DNA of 64,000 bases from Actinoplanes sp. TBRC 11911 (GCF_012933445.1 NZ_JABBNC010000016.1:110039-174038), one strand, 5' to 3'. Shown: positions 47,191 to 56,276, numbered from the stretch's first letter. Translations and numbers: made by a program. Notes: generated by a model from the letters alone, not told the origin.

Positions 47191-47258
47191 CGCGCCACCG
47201 ACAACATCGGCCGCACTGTCTCAACACCTACGACAGCAGGCTGACGACCGCGCGATTA

Positions 47259-47816
47259 CTAGCGACTTTCACCCACGACCGCGAGTTGAGTGAACCACGC
47301 GGCGTTGGCAATCGGTACCCAACTGGTCTTCGCCCAGAAACGCTTGATCGCCGTTGCGTTCGGTGCCGCTGCGCCGGTCAACCAGACGGCCACATAGGCA
47401 TAACTGGTGTCCGGGGTCGAGACGTTGACCGCGCCGTCGCGCACACAGCTGTGATCGCCGCACGGAAAGTCGCCGGTGCTGTCGGAAAACAGCACGACCG
47501 CCTCAACTCCGTCGTACTCGTAGATGTCATACACGCCGTGGATGTACTCCGGGTAGGGATTTGTCCTCGGCTCCATCCCGACCAGGCCGGGCGGCAGCGT
47601 CGACGGCACCCGCGCGAAGTGCACGTTGTGACCTATGCGCCGTTCGTCATCGATCTGACCAGCATCGTTTTCGAGCGGACTGTGAGAGTCGATGATGGCC
47701 TGGACGGCGGCTTTCTGCCTGGCTTCGCGGTGCGTACGACGCAGTTGACCGTAGCCGACGACGGCCGCGACGAGAACGACGAGAACGACGGACAGAGCGA
47801 CGAATGCGCGCTTCAC
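47259..47816 (-). CDS. Membrane-anchored exported protein of unknown function
   Basis: 185 residues with a GTG start. One N-terminal helix (FVALSVVLVVLVAAVVGYGQL), then an extracellular domain of about 155 residues with aromatic-rich strands (YPEYIHGVYDIYEYDGVEAVVLFSD, TSYAYVAVWLTGAAA) and two Cys (CGDHSC) that could form a disulfide. No family recognised. No strong ribosome-binding site. It is isolated between an IS relic and the toxin-antitoxin locus. Confidence 0.65.
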   Translation of the reverse strand: MKRAFVALSVVLVVLVAAVVGYGQLRRTHREARQKAAVQAIIDSHSPLENDAGQIDDERRIGHNVHFARVPSTLPPGLVGMEPRTNPYPEYIHGVYDIYEYDGVEAVVLFSDSTGDFPCGDHSCVRDGAVNVSTPDTSYAYVAVWLTGAAAPNATAIKRFWAKTSWVPIANAAWFTQLAVVGESR

Positions 47817-47965
47817 GGCGACACTCTAATCAAATGCGGCCTTCGCTGATGCCGGCGCCGGCTGGTGCGGCACGGCCACGAGGATCGGGGCGCACGGCTG
47901 GGCGGTCCTGGGCAAAGCGAGAAGAGGGTGGCCCAGGCGACCCGGTGTTACGGCGGAGCTGGACC

Positions 47966-48475
47966 TCACCGGCGGCGGACATGCCTGCGCATGGCGTCCA
48001 CCCGAGCGGTGAATTCGCGGGCACGCAAAACCGGCAACCCTCGCCACGGTGACATGGCTGTCACGTCGATGTCCTCCGACACAATCAAGAGGGCACCGAC
48101 CTCCGCAGCCAGATCGAGCACGAGGTTGTCCTCATGGTCACCGCAGTCGTGGACGGTCCGCGGCGGGTTCAGAACGCCGCCCCCGGAGGCATCTGCCATC
48201 TCCATCAGGATGTCCCGGTAATCTTCTGCCTCGTCCTTCGGCGTGCCGACAACCGCGAGCAGGACCCGGACGGTGTTGTCGAGGATGTGCGGCGAAAGCC
48301 AAAGGGCGAACTCGGCCGCATCGTTGATGATCCCAAGACAATCAGCGAAGGGGTTACCCGAAGTCGGTGGCGGCGAAGGCCACGCGATATATGGACTATT
48401 TCCTGTCGCGATCGCCTGCACCAGCACGTTGACATCGAAGACGACTGGCGTCGCCACTGGGCCCGGAAGTGTCAC
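47966..48475 (-). CDS. PIN-domain toxin (VapC-like)
   Basis: 169 residues. VVFDVNVLVQA carries the first PIN Asp, ILDNTVRVL the central helix, DCGDHEDNLVLDLAAEVGALLIVSEDIDV the later acidic cluster (DxEDN and SxDxD). This is the PIN_3/VapC ribonuclease fold, expected to cleave RNA with Mg. The GTG start overlaps the antitoxin stop (GTGA), the usual toxin-antitoxin coupling. Confidence 0.85.
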   Translation of the reverse strand: MTLPGPVATPVVFDVNVLVQAIATGNSPYIAWPSPPPTSGNPFADCLGIINDAAEFALWLSPHILDNTVRVLLAVVGTPKDEAEDYRDILMEMADASGGGVLNPPRTVHDCGDHEDNLVLDLAAEVGALLIVSEDIDVTAMSPWRGLPVLRAREFTARVDAMRRHVRRR

Positions 48476-48726
48476 CCCTGCGACTCCTTGTAGGCCTGTC
48501 GGATAAGTTCAGGCAACTCTTCAGCGGCAATTCCCTGCTCCGCCAGCCGACGATGATTACTCGCCTGGAGGTCTCGGAGACGTTCCGCCCGGCGCAACGA
48601 CTCCATTACCTTCAATGTCGCTCGCAAGTAGGCCGAGCGGTTTCCGCCGCCGAAATGCTCGACGAGCCGGTCCAGGCGCTCTCGGTCCTCGTCCGCGAGA
48701 GCGAACCCAACAGTCTGTGAAGCCAT
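48472..48726 (-). CDS. Ribbon-helix-helix antitoxin
   Basis: 84 residues. The N-terminal strand-helix-helix (QTVGFALADEDRERLDRLVEHFGGGNRSAYLRATLKVMESL) is a CopG/Arc-type DNA-binding domain. The basic/acidic C-terminus should cover the PIN toxin. GGAGGTGGGAAGG before the ATG is a strong ribosome-binding site, as expected for an antitoxin made in excess. A perfect palindrome upstream is its likely operator. Confidence 0.85.
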   Translation of the reverse strand: MASQTVGFALADEDRERLDRLVEHFGGGNRSAYLRATLKVMESLRRAERLRDLQASNHRRLAEQGIAAEELPELIRQAYKESQG

Positions 48727-48768
48727 GGCCTTCCCACCTCCCGGGCCAACAATACTTCGCCTGCATCT

Positions 48769-48790
48769 CATGTGCAATCAATTGCACATG
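48769..48790. promoter_or_regulatory. Operator of the PIN toxin-antitoxin operon
   Basis: Perfect palindrome CATGTGCAAT, two bases, ATTGCACATG, centred about 53 bp upstream of the antitoxin start. On the minus strand it overlaps a TTGATT -35, with AAGTAT/AGTATT 18 bp further as -10. Autorepression by the RHH protein is expected. Confidence 0.75.
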
Positions 48791-48886
48791 CCCCGCGGCT
48801 TATATACCGTGGTGGAGCTGAGTGTCCGGTATCCGGGCATCCGGCGTGCCGGTGAGCTTGCGCCGCCAACGCCCTCTACCAGCGTC

Positions 48887-48929
48887 AGGGCCTGTCCCGT
48901 CGATCACGCGGGCCGGCCGGACAGGCCCT
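48887..48929 (-). terminator. Terminator of the large FN3 surface-protein gene
   Basis: Perfect 11-bp stem AGGGCCTGTCC/GGACAGGCCCT, immediately after the stop codon at 48,932. Confidence 0.65.
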
Positions 48930-48931
48930 CG

Positions 48932-51868
48932 CTACCCGGCGCGGCTCGTGATGAGCGAGCGGAGCAGCAGCCCGGCGGCGACCGCGATCAGGCCGACCAG
49001 CGCGATCCAAGCGTCGCTCGCGCCGGTCACCGGCAGGGTGCCGGCGGCGGGTGTCAGCGTCACCGGCATCCTCATCGCCCGGACCTGGCCGTCCGGGGCC
49101 GCGCCCAGCGAGACGAAAATCTGGTCGGTGACCGCCGTCGGAACGGTCACGGTCCGCCGGAAAAAACCACGTTCGTCGGTCACGGCCGTTCCGAGCAAGG
49201 TCGCTTTCGGGTACGCCGTGAGCGTGACCGTCGAATGCGGAGCGTAACCGGAGCCGACCAGCGTGACCGTGGCGCCCGGCGCGATCGTGTCGATCCTGCC
49301 CTTGTCGGTCGTGAGCCGCAGGGTGGTCGTCGGTGCCGTGACCGGCGAGGCCGGGGCGGCGGCGGTCACCGAAGCGCTGGCCCGGCTCGGAGCCGACCGA
49401 CCGCCGGCCGCATTCGCGACCACCCGATAGCGATAGGCGGTGCCGGCAACCGCGCCGAGCGTGCAGCTCAGGCCGGTGGTGGTGCAGGTGGCCGGGCCCG
49501 GGTCGGCGGTGACGGTGTATCCGGTGACGATCGACGAGGTCGAGGCGGTCCAGGTGATCCGCACCGACGAGACGCGGGCGCGGGCCACCGGGGTGCCCGG
49601 AGCGTTGGGCCGGCCCACGGGGCTGACTGTCGGCGTTGCCGCGGCCGAGGACGCCGACTCGGGTGAGTCACCGGCGGCGGTGGTGGCGTGGACGGTGAAG
49701 GTGTACGCGGTGCCGTTGGTCAGGCCGCGGACCGTGCACGGGGACGCCGAGCAGGTTCCGGTGAAACCGCCGGGAGTGGCGGTCGCCGTGTACCGGCTGA
49801 TCGGTGAGCCGCCGTTGTCGAGGGGCGCGTCGAAGCGTACGGAAGCCTGGCCCGCACGAGCGACGGCCGTGACCGACCGGGGTGCCTCGGGCATCGTCAG
49901 CGGTGTTGCCGTCACCGTTGCCGACTCCGGTGAGTCACCCCCGGCGTTGATGCCGTGCACGCTCAGCGAGTAGCTCTGACCGTTCGTCAGGCCGCTCACC
50001 CGGCACGGCGAGGCGGCACACGAGTTCTGCCGGCCACCCGGGAAGGCCGTGACCACGTACGAGGTGGCGCCGCTGATCGGCTCGAACGCGACCTCGGCCC
50101 AGCCGGACCCGCTGGATGCGCGCAGGCCGGTCGGTGCGGTCGTCGGGGCCGCCACCGGGCCTATCGGGACGGCCGCGTTCGAGGCAGCGGAGGCGACCGA
50201 CGAACCGGCCCAGTTGGTAGCGGTCACCTTGAACCGGTACGACTGCCCGTTGGTCAGGCCGCCGACCGTGCAGGGGCTCGCGGCGCAGGTGCCACTGCGG
50301 TTCCCCGTGGTCGAGGCCGCGGTGTAGGTGACCGTGGCACCGCCGGTGTCGCCGGGCTGAAACGCGACGCTCGCTTGACCGTTCCCCGCGGTGGCGCTGC
50401 CGATCGTAGGCGTCTGCGGGCTGGTCGCCGGGGTCGTTTCGTCGGACTGGGCCGAGGGCGTCGACCAGCCGTTGACGTTGTGGGCCGTCACGACGAACCG
50501 GTACGGACTGCCGTTGGCCAGGCCGAAGACCGTACACGGGCTGGTGGCGCAGGTGTTCGTAGAACTGTTGCCGGTGTCCGTGACGGTGTATTTGTCGACC
50601 GTGTCACCGCCGTCATGCGCGCTGTCCGGCCCGGTGAAGGTCACCTCGACCTGCGCGTCGCCGGGATCAACGGCGGTGATCTGCGGCGGGTCCGGCACGG
50701 TCGACGGGACGACCGTGGTGGTGCCCGATTCGGCGCCGGGCCCCGAACTGTTGCTCGCGTGCACGGTGAAGGTGTACGACGTGCCGTTGACCAGGCCGGT
50801 GATGTCGCAGACGACGGTCGGGCAGATGTGGGTGACGCCGTTCTGGTCGGTGGCGGTGTAGTCGCCGAGCGAGGAGGTGCCGGTGTAGACCGGAGCGTCG
50901 AAGGTCAGCCGCGCGGACCCGTCACCATGGGTGGACTGCAGGTTGGTCGGCGACCCGGGCTGGGGAAGGTACGGCACAGAGATTTTCACGTAGCCGAAAC
51001 CGCCGAACGGCACCGCGTCGGTGACTCCGTTGTTCACGTGCAGAATCGGGGTGCCGGTCGGGTTGAGTGACGATCCGCCTCCGCCACCGCCGCCGAAGAA
51101 GATGGGCGGGTTGCTGGGGGTGGGGGTGTAGTCGGCGGAGCCGCCACCGCCGCCACCACCGGCGTAGCCGCCACCGCCACCGCCGCTTTCGAAGTTCCAG
51201 ACATTCCACCCTGGTCCACCGAATGCCGGCACGTGGTTGCTCGGGCTGTCGGAATCCCCGTACGGGAGTTGGCCCACCACCGTCGCTCCGGAGCCGTTGT
51301 ACACCTCGTAGATCGCTCCGGTGACGCCACCGTTCGGGCCACTACCGGCCATGCCGCCCTGGCTGACGCCACCGTCGATGCTGCCGGGGGCGTCACCGTC
51401 GCCGCCGTCGCCGTGAGTTCCGGCGGCCCCGCCGCCGGCCGCGATCGCGACCTTGCCGAGGAACAAGAAATTCTCGTCGTACGCGTAAATCCCGGAGCCG
51501 CCACCGCCACCGGACCCATTTGATCTGTCGACGGGGCGGCTCATCCCGCCGTGGCCGACCACGACCTGGAGTGTCGCGGTGCCGGGCGGCAGAGCCACAT
51601 TGCCGGCCAGCACGCGTGAGCCGTTGCCGCCGCGACGGCCGTTGGAGCCACCGCCACCACCACCGGCGATATCGATGTCGATGCTGGGCGTTGCGTACAT
51701 CAAGTTGATGTTGTAAATGCCCTGGATCGTGCAGGAGATCATGTCGCCGGGCGACGCCGGGATCACCGGGGGACAGTTGGAATTGGCCTGAGCCGAATCA
51801 ATGAACCAGCCGTTGACCAGGATCAACCCGGCCACGGCCACGCCAACCCGCTGCAGCACCCCGCGCAT
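48932..51868 (-). CDS. LPxTG-anchored glycine-rich, fibronectin type III repeat protein
   Basis: 978 residues. Sec signal (about 1-28), then a glycine-rich domain (about 68-300) with GGGGGG clusters and a regular beta pattern, like actinobacterial glycine-rich collagen-like sheaths. About six FN3 modules follow from about 310 to 840, each ending 'L(T/V/A)NG.(S/A)Y.F.V.A.N..G.S', several with paired Cys (C.(A/T)SPCTV). An Ig-like stretch follows, then LPVTG at about 945, a membrane helix and a basic end. It should be linked to peptidoglycan by sortase. Surface adhesion or matrix role inferred. Confidence 0.92.
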   Translation of the reverse strand: MRGVLQRVGVAVAGLILVNGWFIDSAQANSNCPPVIPASPGDMISCTIQGIYNINLMYATPSIDIDIAGGGGGGSNGRRGGNGSRVLAGNVALPPGTATLQVVVGHGGMSRPVDRSNGSGGGGGSGIYAYDENFLFLGKVAIAAGGGAAGTHGDGGDGDAPGSIDGGVSQGGMAGSGPNGGVTGAIYEVYNGSGATVVGQLPYGDSDSPSNHVPAFGGPGWNVWNFESGGGGGGYAGGGGGGGSADYTPTPSNPPIFFGGGGGGGSSLNPTGTPILHVNNGVTDAVPFGGFGYVKISVPYLPQPGSPTNLQSTHGDGSARLTFDAPVYTGTSSLGDYTATDQNGVTHICPTVVCDITGLVNGTSYTFTVHASNSSGPGAESGTTTVVPSTVPDPPQITAVDPGDAQVEVTFTGPDSAHDGGDTVDKYTVTDTGNSSTNTCATSPCTVFGLANGSPYRFVVTAHNVNGWSTPSAQSDETTPATSPQTPTIGSATAGNGQASVAFQPGDTGGATVTYTAASTTGNRSGTCAASPCTVGGLTNGQSYRFKVTATNWAGSSVASAASNAAVPIGPVAAPTTAPTGLRASSGSGWAEVAFEPISGATSYVVTAFPGGRQNSCAASPCRVSGLTNGQSYSLSVHGINAGGDSPESATVTATPLTMPEAPRSVTAVARAGQASVRFDAPLDNGGSPISRYTATATPGGFTGTCSASPCTVRGLTNGTAYTFTVHATTAAGDSPESASSAAATPTVSPVGRPNAPGTPVARARVSSVRITWTASTSSIVTGYTVTADPGPATCTTTGLSCTLGAVAGTAYRYRVVANAAGGRSAPSRASASVTAAAPASPVTAPTTTLRLTTDKGRIDTIAPGATVTLVGSGYAPHSTVTLTAYPKATLLGTAVTDERGFFRRTVTVPTAVTDQIFVSLGAAPDGQVRAMRMPVTLTPAAGTLPVTGASDAWIALVGLIAVAAGLLLRSLITSRAG

Positions 51869-52031
51869 CTTGCTCCCCGCCCGTCCCGCTAATTGCCCGA
51901 TACGCGGAGCCTATAGACGAAAAACCCCATCGAGTGACAAAAGCAGGGAAATGGGCGGTCTACCGTGCCGGCGCTGCCCGGATCACGAGCGGGCCGAGCA
52001 CGTCAAATCCACTGTGGAGCGATCCTGGCCC

Positions 52032-53279
52032 TCATGCACCGCCCGGGCCCGCGCTTCCGACCTCCCGGGCATGAGCCACCGCGGGTTGCGCAACAGCGGA
52101 CAGATCGACGGTACGTTCGCCGTCGCTGCCGGTTCCGGGCTCCCGGTCCGCGGCTGTCGGCGGCGTCGGCTGGTGTGGCACGGCCGTCCGCCCGGTCCTC
52201 GACGACCTTCCCTTGAGCAGCCGCTGGGCAGGCTTTTCCACCAGGCTGTGCAGCAGCAGGGCGACGGCGACGGTCGCCAGCAAAGGCAGCAGGGCCGAGC
52301 CGGGGCCGGTGAACGGCCAGTGCCGCATCCAGATGTCCCGGACGGCCACGTGCACCAGGTAGAAGGCGTAGGACGCCTCGCCGAGCCGGTACAGCACCCG
52401 GCGGAACAGCACCCGGCCGGGCGTACCGGTGGCGTCGCGCCGGGCCAGGGCGGCGATGGTGAGCGCGAAGAAGGGGACCAGCAGCGCGTCGTACACCCCG
52501 ACGGCGGGGGCCACCGGGCTGGGCACCAGGTGCGGATGCTGGCTCCAGAACCAGCAGGCGGCCAGGGCCGCCACGCTGAGCAGCCGCGCCGTCCGCGCGC
52601 CGACCGGCAGCCGGGCCCCGTTCTTGGCCAGCAGACCCGCGCAGATGCCGACCACGAACATCGGGGTGAGGGCGAGCGGCGAGGCGATCACCTCCTTGGC
52701 GAGCCCCGGGCTCATGGTGTGGGTGCCCACCAAGAGCCGGGTGCCGGCGGTGACCGCGTCGGCGACGATGGCCGTGGCGATCAGGGCCCACGGCCGGAAC
52801 CTGGACAACACCCGGATCACGTACGGGAAAACCAGGTAGAAGAACGCCTCGCAGGACAGCGTCCAGGTCACCTCGTTGACCGCGTAGAAGTGGTCGGGCA
52901 CCCACGCCTGGGTGAGCGTCAGCGTGTACACCAGGTCGAGCAGCGACGGGGGGCCGCCCTCGCTCCAGTCGATCAGCGCGATCACCACCGCGGTGACCGC
53001 CACCAGCGGCCAGACCCGGGCGAAGCGGTTCCGCAGGAAGCGGACGACCCCGTCCGTCGGCCGGTGCGCCCAGGTGAGCACGAAGCCGGACAGCACGAAG
53101 AAGAACGGCACCCCTTCGTACCCGAGCGACAACGCCGCCCGGACCGCCGGGTCGTGGATCCCGACGACGTTGGCGTAGTGGAAGCAGAACACCCCGAACG
53201 CGGCATACCACCGCAAGCGGGTCAGGGACTCCAGCACCCCACCCGTACGTGCAGCCCGCCCCGCACTCACTATCGACAC
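52032..53279 (-). CDS. Membrane acyltransferase family 3 (OafA/YrhL-like)
   Basis: 415 residues, about ten membrane helices. Starts near SLTRLRWYAAFGVFCFHYANV (family R..A.....HY) and has FFVLSGFVLTWAHRP and RNRFARVWPL (catalytic/conserved Arg and His), then a polar C-terminal tail. It transfers acyl groups to cell-surface carbohydrate or lipid heads. The GTG at 53,279 is chosen because GGGAG lies five bases before it; an in-frame GTG at 53,237 is an alternative. Single gene. Confidence 0.87.
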   Translation of the reverse strand: MSIVSAGRAARTGGVLESLTRLRWYAAFGVFCFHYANVVGIHDPAVRAALSLGYEGVPFFFVLSGFVLTWAHRPTDGVVRFLRNRFARVWPLVAVTAVVIALIDWSEGGPPSLLDLVYTLTLTQAWVPDHFYAVNEVTWTLSCEAFFYLVFPYVIRVLSRFRPWALIATAIVADAVTAGTRLLVGTHTMSPGLAKEVIASPLALTPMFVVGICAGLLAKNGARLPVGARTARLLSVAALAACWFWSQHPHLVPSPVAPAVGVYDALLVPFFALTIAALARRDATGTPGRVLFRRVLYRLGEASYAFYLVHVAVRDIWMRHWPFTGPGSALLPLLATVAVALLLHSLVEKPAQRLLKGRSSRTGRTAVPHQPTPPTAADREPGTGSDGERTVDLSAVAQPAVAHAREVGSAGPGGA

Positions 53280-53520
53280 CGTCACTCCCACTCGAACCAC
53301 GGCAAGATTCACAGCAGGATACGGAGGAGCTGTCACGTGCCGCTGTCCGCCCGGCGGGATGAGGTGACGAAATGGTGAACGTCCTTTCTGGATCGGTTGA
53401 CCCCGGCCCTCCCGGACGAGCGGTCAATCCGTCTGACCAGGACGATCGCCGGGCGGCCGTCAACGGGCAGCGTGAACCGGGTGCCCATGGCACGACATAC
53501 AGAGCTACCAAGCGTGCGTT

Positions 53521-53549
53521 TTGTGTTTTTGGCGTTTGCGGCCTAACCT
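53521..53549 (+). promoter_or_regulatory. Promoter of the 53,556 HTH gene
   Basis: TTGTGT, 17 bp, TAACCT, with the -10 box six bases before the ATG. No ribosome-binding site, so a leaderless transcript is likely. Confidence 0.55.
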
Positions 53550-53555
53550 GTAACT

Positions 53556-54062
53556 ATGGAGACGAGCAGTGGAGGCCTCTTGACCACCGGCGAGGTGGCC
53601 AAGCTCTTGGGCACCTCGCGCCAGCAGGTGGTGAACCTCTGCGAGCGGGGTGACTTGCCGTTCGTCATGGTCGGCAAGCACCGCAGGGTCGAGCGCAGCG
53701 CCGTGGAGGCGCTGCGCCGACCCAAGCCAAGGCTGACGCGCGACCAGCTCAAGTCGCTGTGGCTGCATCAGGCGGTCGCGGGCAGCCTGGTCACCGATCC
53801 GGACGTGGTTTTGGGTAAGGCCGCCGCCAACCTCGACCGGCTCCTGGTTCAACACCGGGGCACCATGACCGAGGTCTGGCTGCTGCAGTGGCGAGAAAAG
53901 CTGAACGAAGGGCCCGGCGCCGTCCTCAGGACCCTGACCTCAGAAGATCCCGAGGCCGTGGAGCTACGACAGAACTCCCCCTTTGCCGGGGTTCTTTCCC
54001 TGCCTCAGCGCCAGCAGGTCCTCAAGGCCTTCACTCGCAGCGGCTGGGAGCACGCGGCGTGA
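53556..54062 (+). CDS. Excisionase-type helix-turn-helix protein, antitoxin-like
   Basis: 168 residues. MerR/excisionase HTH (HTH_17) at the N-terminus: LLTTGEVAKLLGTSRQQVVNLCERGDLPFVMVGKHRRVERSAVEAL. The C-terminal ~100 residues are helical (WLHQAVAGSLVTDPD, MTEVWLLQWREKLNEGPGAVLRTLTS). Its stop overlaps the start of a nucleotidyltransferase-like gene (GTGA). In actinobacteria this pairing is common and resembles AbiEi/AbiEii-like toxin-antitoxin pairs. Here the partner is truncated. Confidence 0.8.
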   Translation: METSSGGLLTTGEVAKLLGTSRQQVVNLCERGDLPFVMVGKHRRVERSAVEALRRPKPRLTRDQLKSLWLHQAVAGSLVTDPDVVLGKAAANLDRLLVQHRGTMTEVWLLQWREKLNEGPGAVLRTLTSEDPEAVELRQNSPFAGVLSLPQRQQVLKAFTRSGWEHAA

Positions 54063-54306
54063 GACGCGAGCAGCTGGAACACGTCCTGCGGGCGGCGAGT
54101 CAGATCGCCGACGACCCCGACGTCGTCGTGATCGGCAGCCAGTCGATATTGGCAGCCATCCCGGAGGACCGCCTCCCACGCGAGGCCACCGCCTCCATGG
54201 AAGTCGACCTGGCCTTCTTCGACGACCCGGACAACCCCTAAAGGTCGATCCGCGGGTCATGAACCGGCTCAAGCGCTGGATCGGCATGTACACGAGAGCG
54301 GAATAG
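54059..54306 (+). pseudogene. Truncated nucleotidyltransferase (AbiEii/DUF6036-like toxin)
   Basis: The frame opens MRREQLEHVLRAASQIADDPDVVVIGSQSILAA and continues to EVDLAFFDDPDNP, then stops. GSQS and E.DL...D are the start of a nucleotidyltransferase active site, which normally continues for about 100-130 more residues. Just after, in another frame, VDPRVMNRLKRWIGMYTRAE looks like the family's C-terminal helix. A large internal deletion with frame change is the simplest reading. Inactive as a nucleotidyltransferase. Confidence 0.68.
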
Positions 54307-54707
54307 CGCTCGGCGCTTCCGCCGTTCGGGCCGAGATCGACTGCGAAACCGGCGAATTACGTCCTACGTGGACCCGCTTCCCCACTATCGTGAACGACCG
54401 GTCGGCGCGACGCCGCAACGGCGCAGGCCATCGTTGCCGACCAGTGCCAGCTACGGCCGAAAGTCACAGGCGGCTGCCGTACGCGCGGTCGCGGCACCCG
54501 GCTCACGGCTCCGAGTGATCGGGGGCCGCGATGAGGTTGGCTGCTCGAAGGCGTAGCCGTTCCGGTCCCCAGCCTGTCGCGCTCGATCGTCGAAGCCGCC
54601 AATAGCGGTTGGCGATTCGGGGTGTCTTGCGTCCGTTCGACAGGTGCAGCGTTGTGCCTTTTGCTAGGAATGTGGGAAAGAGTCCACTTACTGCCGACAG
54701 AGGACCC
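54307..54707. other. Intergenic stretch, nothing recognised
   Basis: 400 bp between the truncated nucleotidyltransferase and the LPxTG protein. Short open frames lack ribosome-binding sites. The promoter of the downstream gene must lie in the last part. Confidence 0.4.
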
Positions 54708-56276
54708 ATGACCCGCTTACGCCGTCTCGTTGTCCTGACGATGCTCGCCGCAGCGGTGTCTGCTCCGCTCGGGACTCCGGCCGAGGCCGCTCCCGCCGGT
54801 GTCGAAGGCCTCGTTACGTTGCGCAATCTCACGCTGCCGGCCGGCGGCGGCACGCTCGACGAGAGCCTGTCCGTCATTTTGTTCGCCGACCAGGCGGGCT
54901 GGGCAGAAAGCATCATCCTGACCATCGATACGTCCAAGGTAGGCGTGGCCGACGTGGTCATCGACGACTCCCAGGCGGGCGGAGACTGCTCGGCCGGCCC
55001 CGTCGTGCGGTGTCTCCTGCGGGGGCCGCACCGGGTGTTCAAGCGTCCCGACGACGACGGCTCGTACGGGTTCTGGACCTTCTCGGATGTCTTGCTTCGC
55101 CTGACGCCCAAGAAAGGCGCATCGGTTGGCGACGCCGGAATCTTGTCGGTCACGACGAAGATAGACGACGGGCCCGCGACCACCGAGACCACGGCGATCC
55201 GCATCGGCGAGGGTGTGAATCTGACGGCGCTTGACGAGAAGCCGCAGCGGGTGGCTCCGGGCCGTGCCGCAACGCTGCGTCCGGGGGTCCGTAACAGCGG
55301 GGCGAAGGATGTCGATGGACTGACCGCCGTGATCGGTGCCGACGAGGATCTCCTGGCCGACACGAATTTCGGCAACTGCACGTACGGATACGTCGTTGCG
55401 TGCACCTTCGATACGACGCTGACCGCAGGATCCTCGTACCGGGTGTCGGCGCCGATCACATTCCGGGTGCCGCGCGACGCCGCGTCGGCCAGCCGGACGG
55501 CGCTGAGTGTGGAATGGCTGACGGCCGCCGAATGGCAGGACTCGCGGGCCGACTTCGGCGACCTCCCCGAGGGCCGACAGGGCACCGGTCCCGAGCTCCA
55601 GCTCGACGAGACAATTATGTCGGCGGCCGGCGTTCGCCAAGCCGACATCGACAACGACGACAACGGCTCGTACACCACGGTGACCGTCGCGGGCGGCCGG
55701 CGCACCGACGTGGTGGCCATCGGCGCGGCGATCCCTGGCACCCCCGGGGATCACACCATCGCGGTCGGGCTCGCCAATCGCGGACCAGGGACCTTGCGCT
55801 ACCCGCCTTTCATCAACAACGCCCCGGCCGTACGGGTAACCCTGCCCGCGTCCGTGGCTGTGGTCTCCGCCGATGACCGCTGCACCTCGGCGTCCGGCGA
55901 CTACGAAACGCCACCCTCCTCGGCTCCCCTCGAGCTGCTCGACTTCGGTCCCGCGGAGTTCGACTGCACGCCACGGTCGACGATGCTCGCGCCGGGCCGC
56001 GAATTGACGTTCACCTTCACGGTAAGCGGTACGCGGGCCGTGTCCGATGAAGGAGGAGAGGTGCAGGTCAACCTGTTCAGCGACGGCGTGAACGTCGACC
56101 GGGACCTTCGCAACAACCAGGCCGAGATCAGCGTGACCGGCGAACACGGCAAAGCCGAACTTCCCATCACGGGCACCACCGCGGCGGCGGTCGCGAGCGC
56201 GGGAATCGTCCTCCTGTTCGCCGGGGCCGCCATCGTCGCGGCGCTCCGCCGCCCTCCGCGTCGCCGAGTCCGGTGA
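54708..56276 (+). CDS. LPxTG-anchored surface protein
   Basis: 522 residues. Sec signal peptide (RLVVLTMLAAAVSAPLGTPAEAAPA), then a long beta-rich region with CARDB/DUF11-like modules (SVGDAGILSVTTKI, TALDEKPQRVAPGRAATLRPGVRNSG, GDHTIAVGLANRGPGTL, ELTFTFTVSGTR) and several disulfide-capable Cys. LPITG at about 485, a membrane helix and RRPPRRRVR complete the sorting signal. AGAGGA is three bases before the ATG. A second sortase substrate within 3 kb of the first; no sortase gene is in the window. Confidence 0.88.
   Translation: MTRLRRLVVLTMLAAAVSAPLGTPAEAAPAGVEGLVTLRNLTLPAGGGTLDESLSVILFADQAGWAESIILTIDTSKVGVADVVIDDSQAGGDCSAGPVVRCLLRGPHRVFKRPDDDGSYGFWTFSDVLLRLTPKKGASVGDAGILSVTTKIDDGPATTETTAIRIGEGVNLTALDEKPQRVAPGRAATLRPGVRNSGAKDVDGLTAVIGADEDLLADTNFGNCTYGYVVACTFDTTLTAGSSYRVSAPITFRVPRDAASASRTALSVEWLTAAEWQDSRADFGDLPEGRQGTGPELQLDETIMSAAGVRQADIDNDDNGSYTTVTVAGGRRTDVVAIGAAIPGTPGDHTIAVGLANRGPGTLRYPPFINNAPAVRVTLPASVAVVSADDRCTSASGDYETPPSSAPLELLDFGPAEFDCTPRSTMLAPGRELTFTFTVSGTRAVSDEGGEVQVNLFSDGVNVDRDLRNNQAEISVTGEHGKAELPITGTTAAAVASAGIVLLFAGAAIVAALRRPPRRRVR

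Noticed and set aside
51066..51720. Repetitive GCC-rich tracts that could be mistaken for a CRISPR or tandem repeat array
   Set aside because: They are the codons of poly-glycine clusters in the LPxTG protein. There are no constant repeats with variable spacers.
53556..54062. Excisionase-like HTH taken as a prophage marker
   Set aside because: The HTH is of the excisionase type, but the coupled partner is a nucleotidyltransferase, which fits a toxin-antitoxin pair. No phage structural gene is present.
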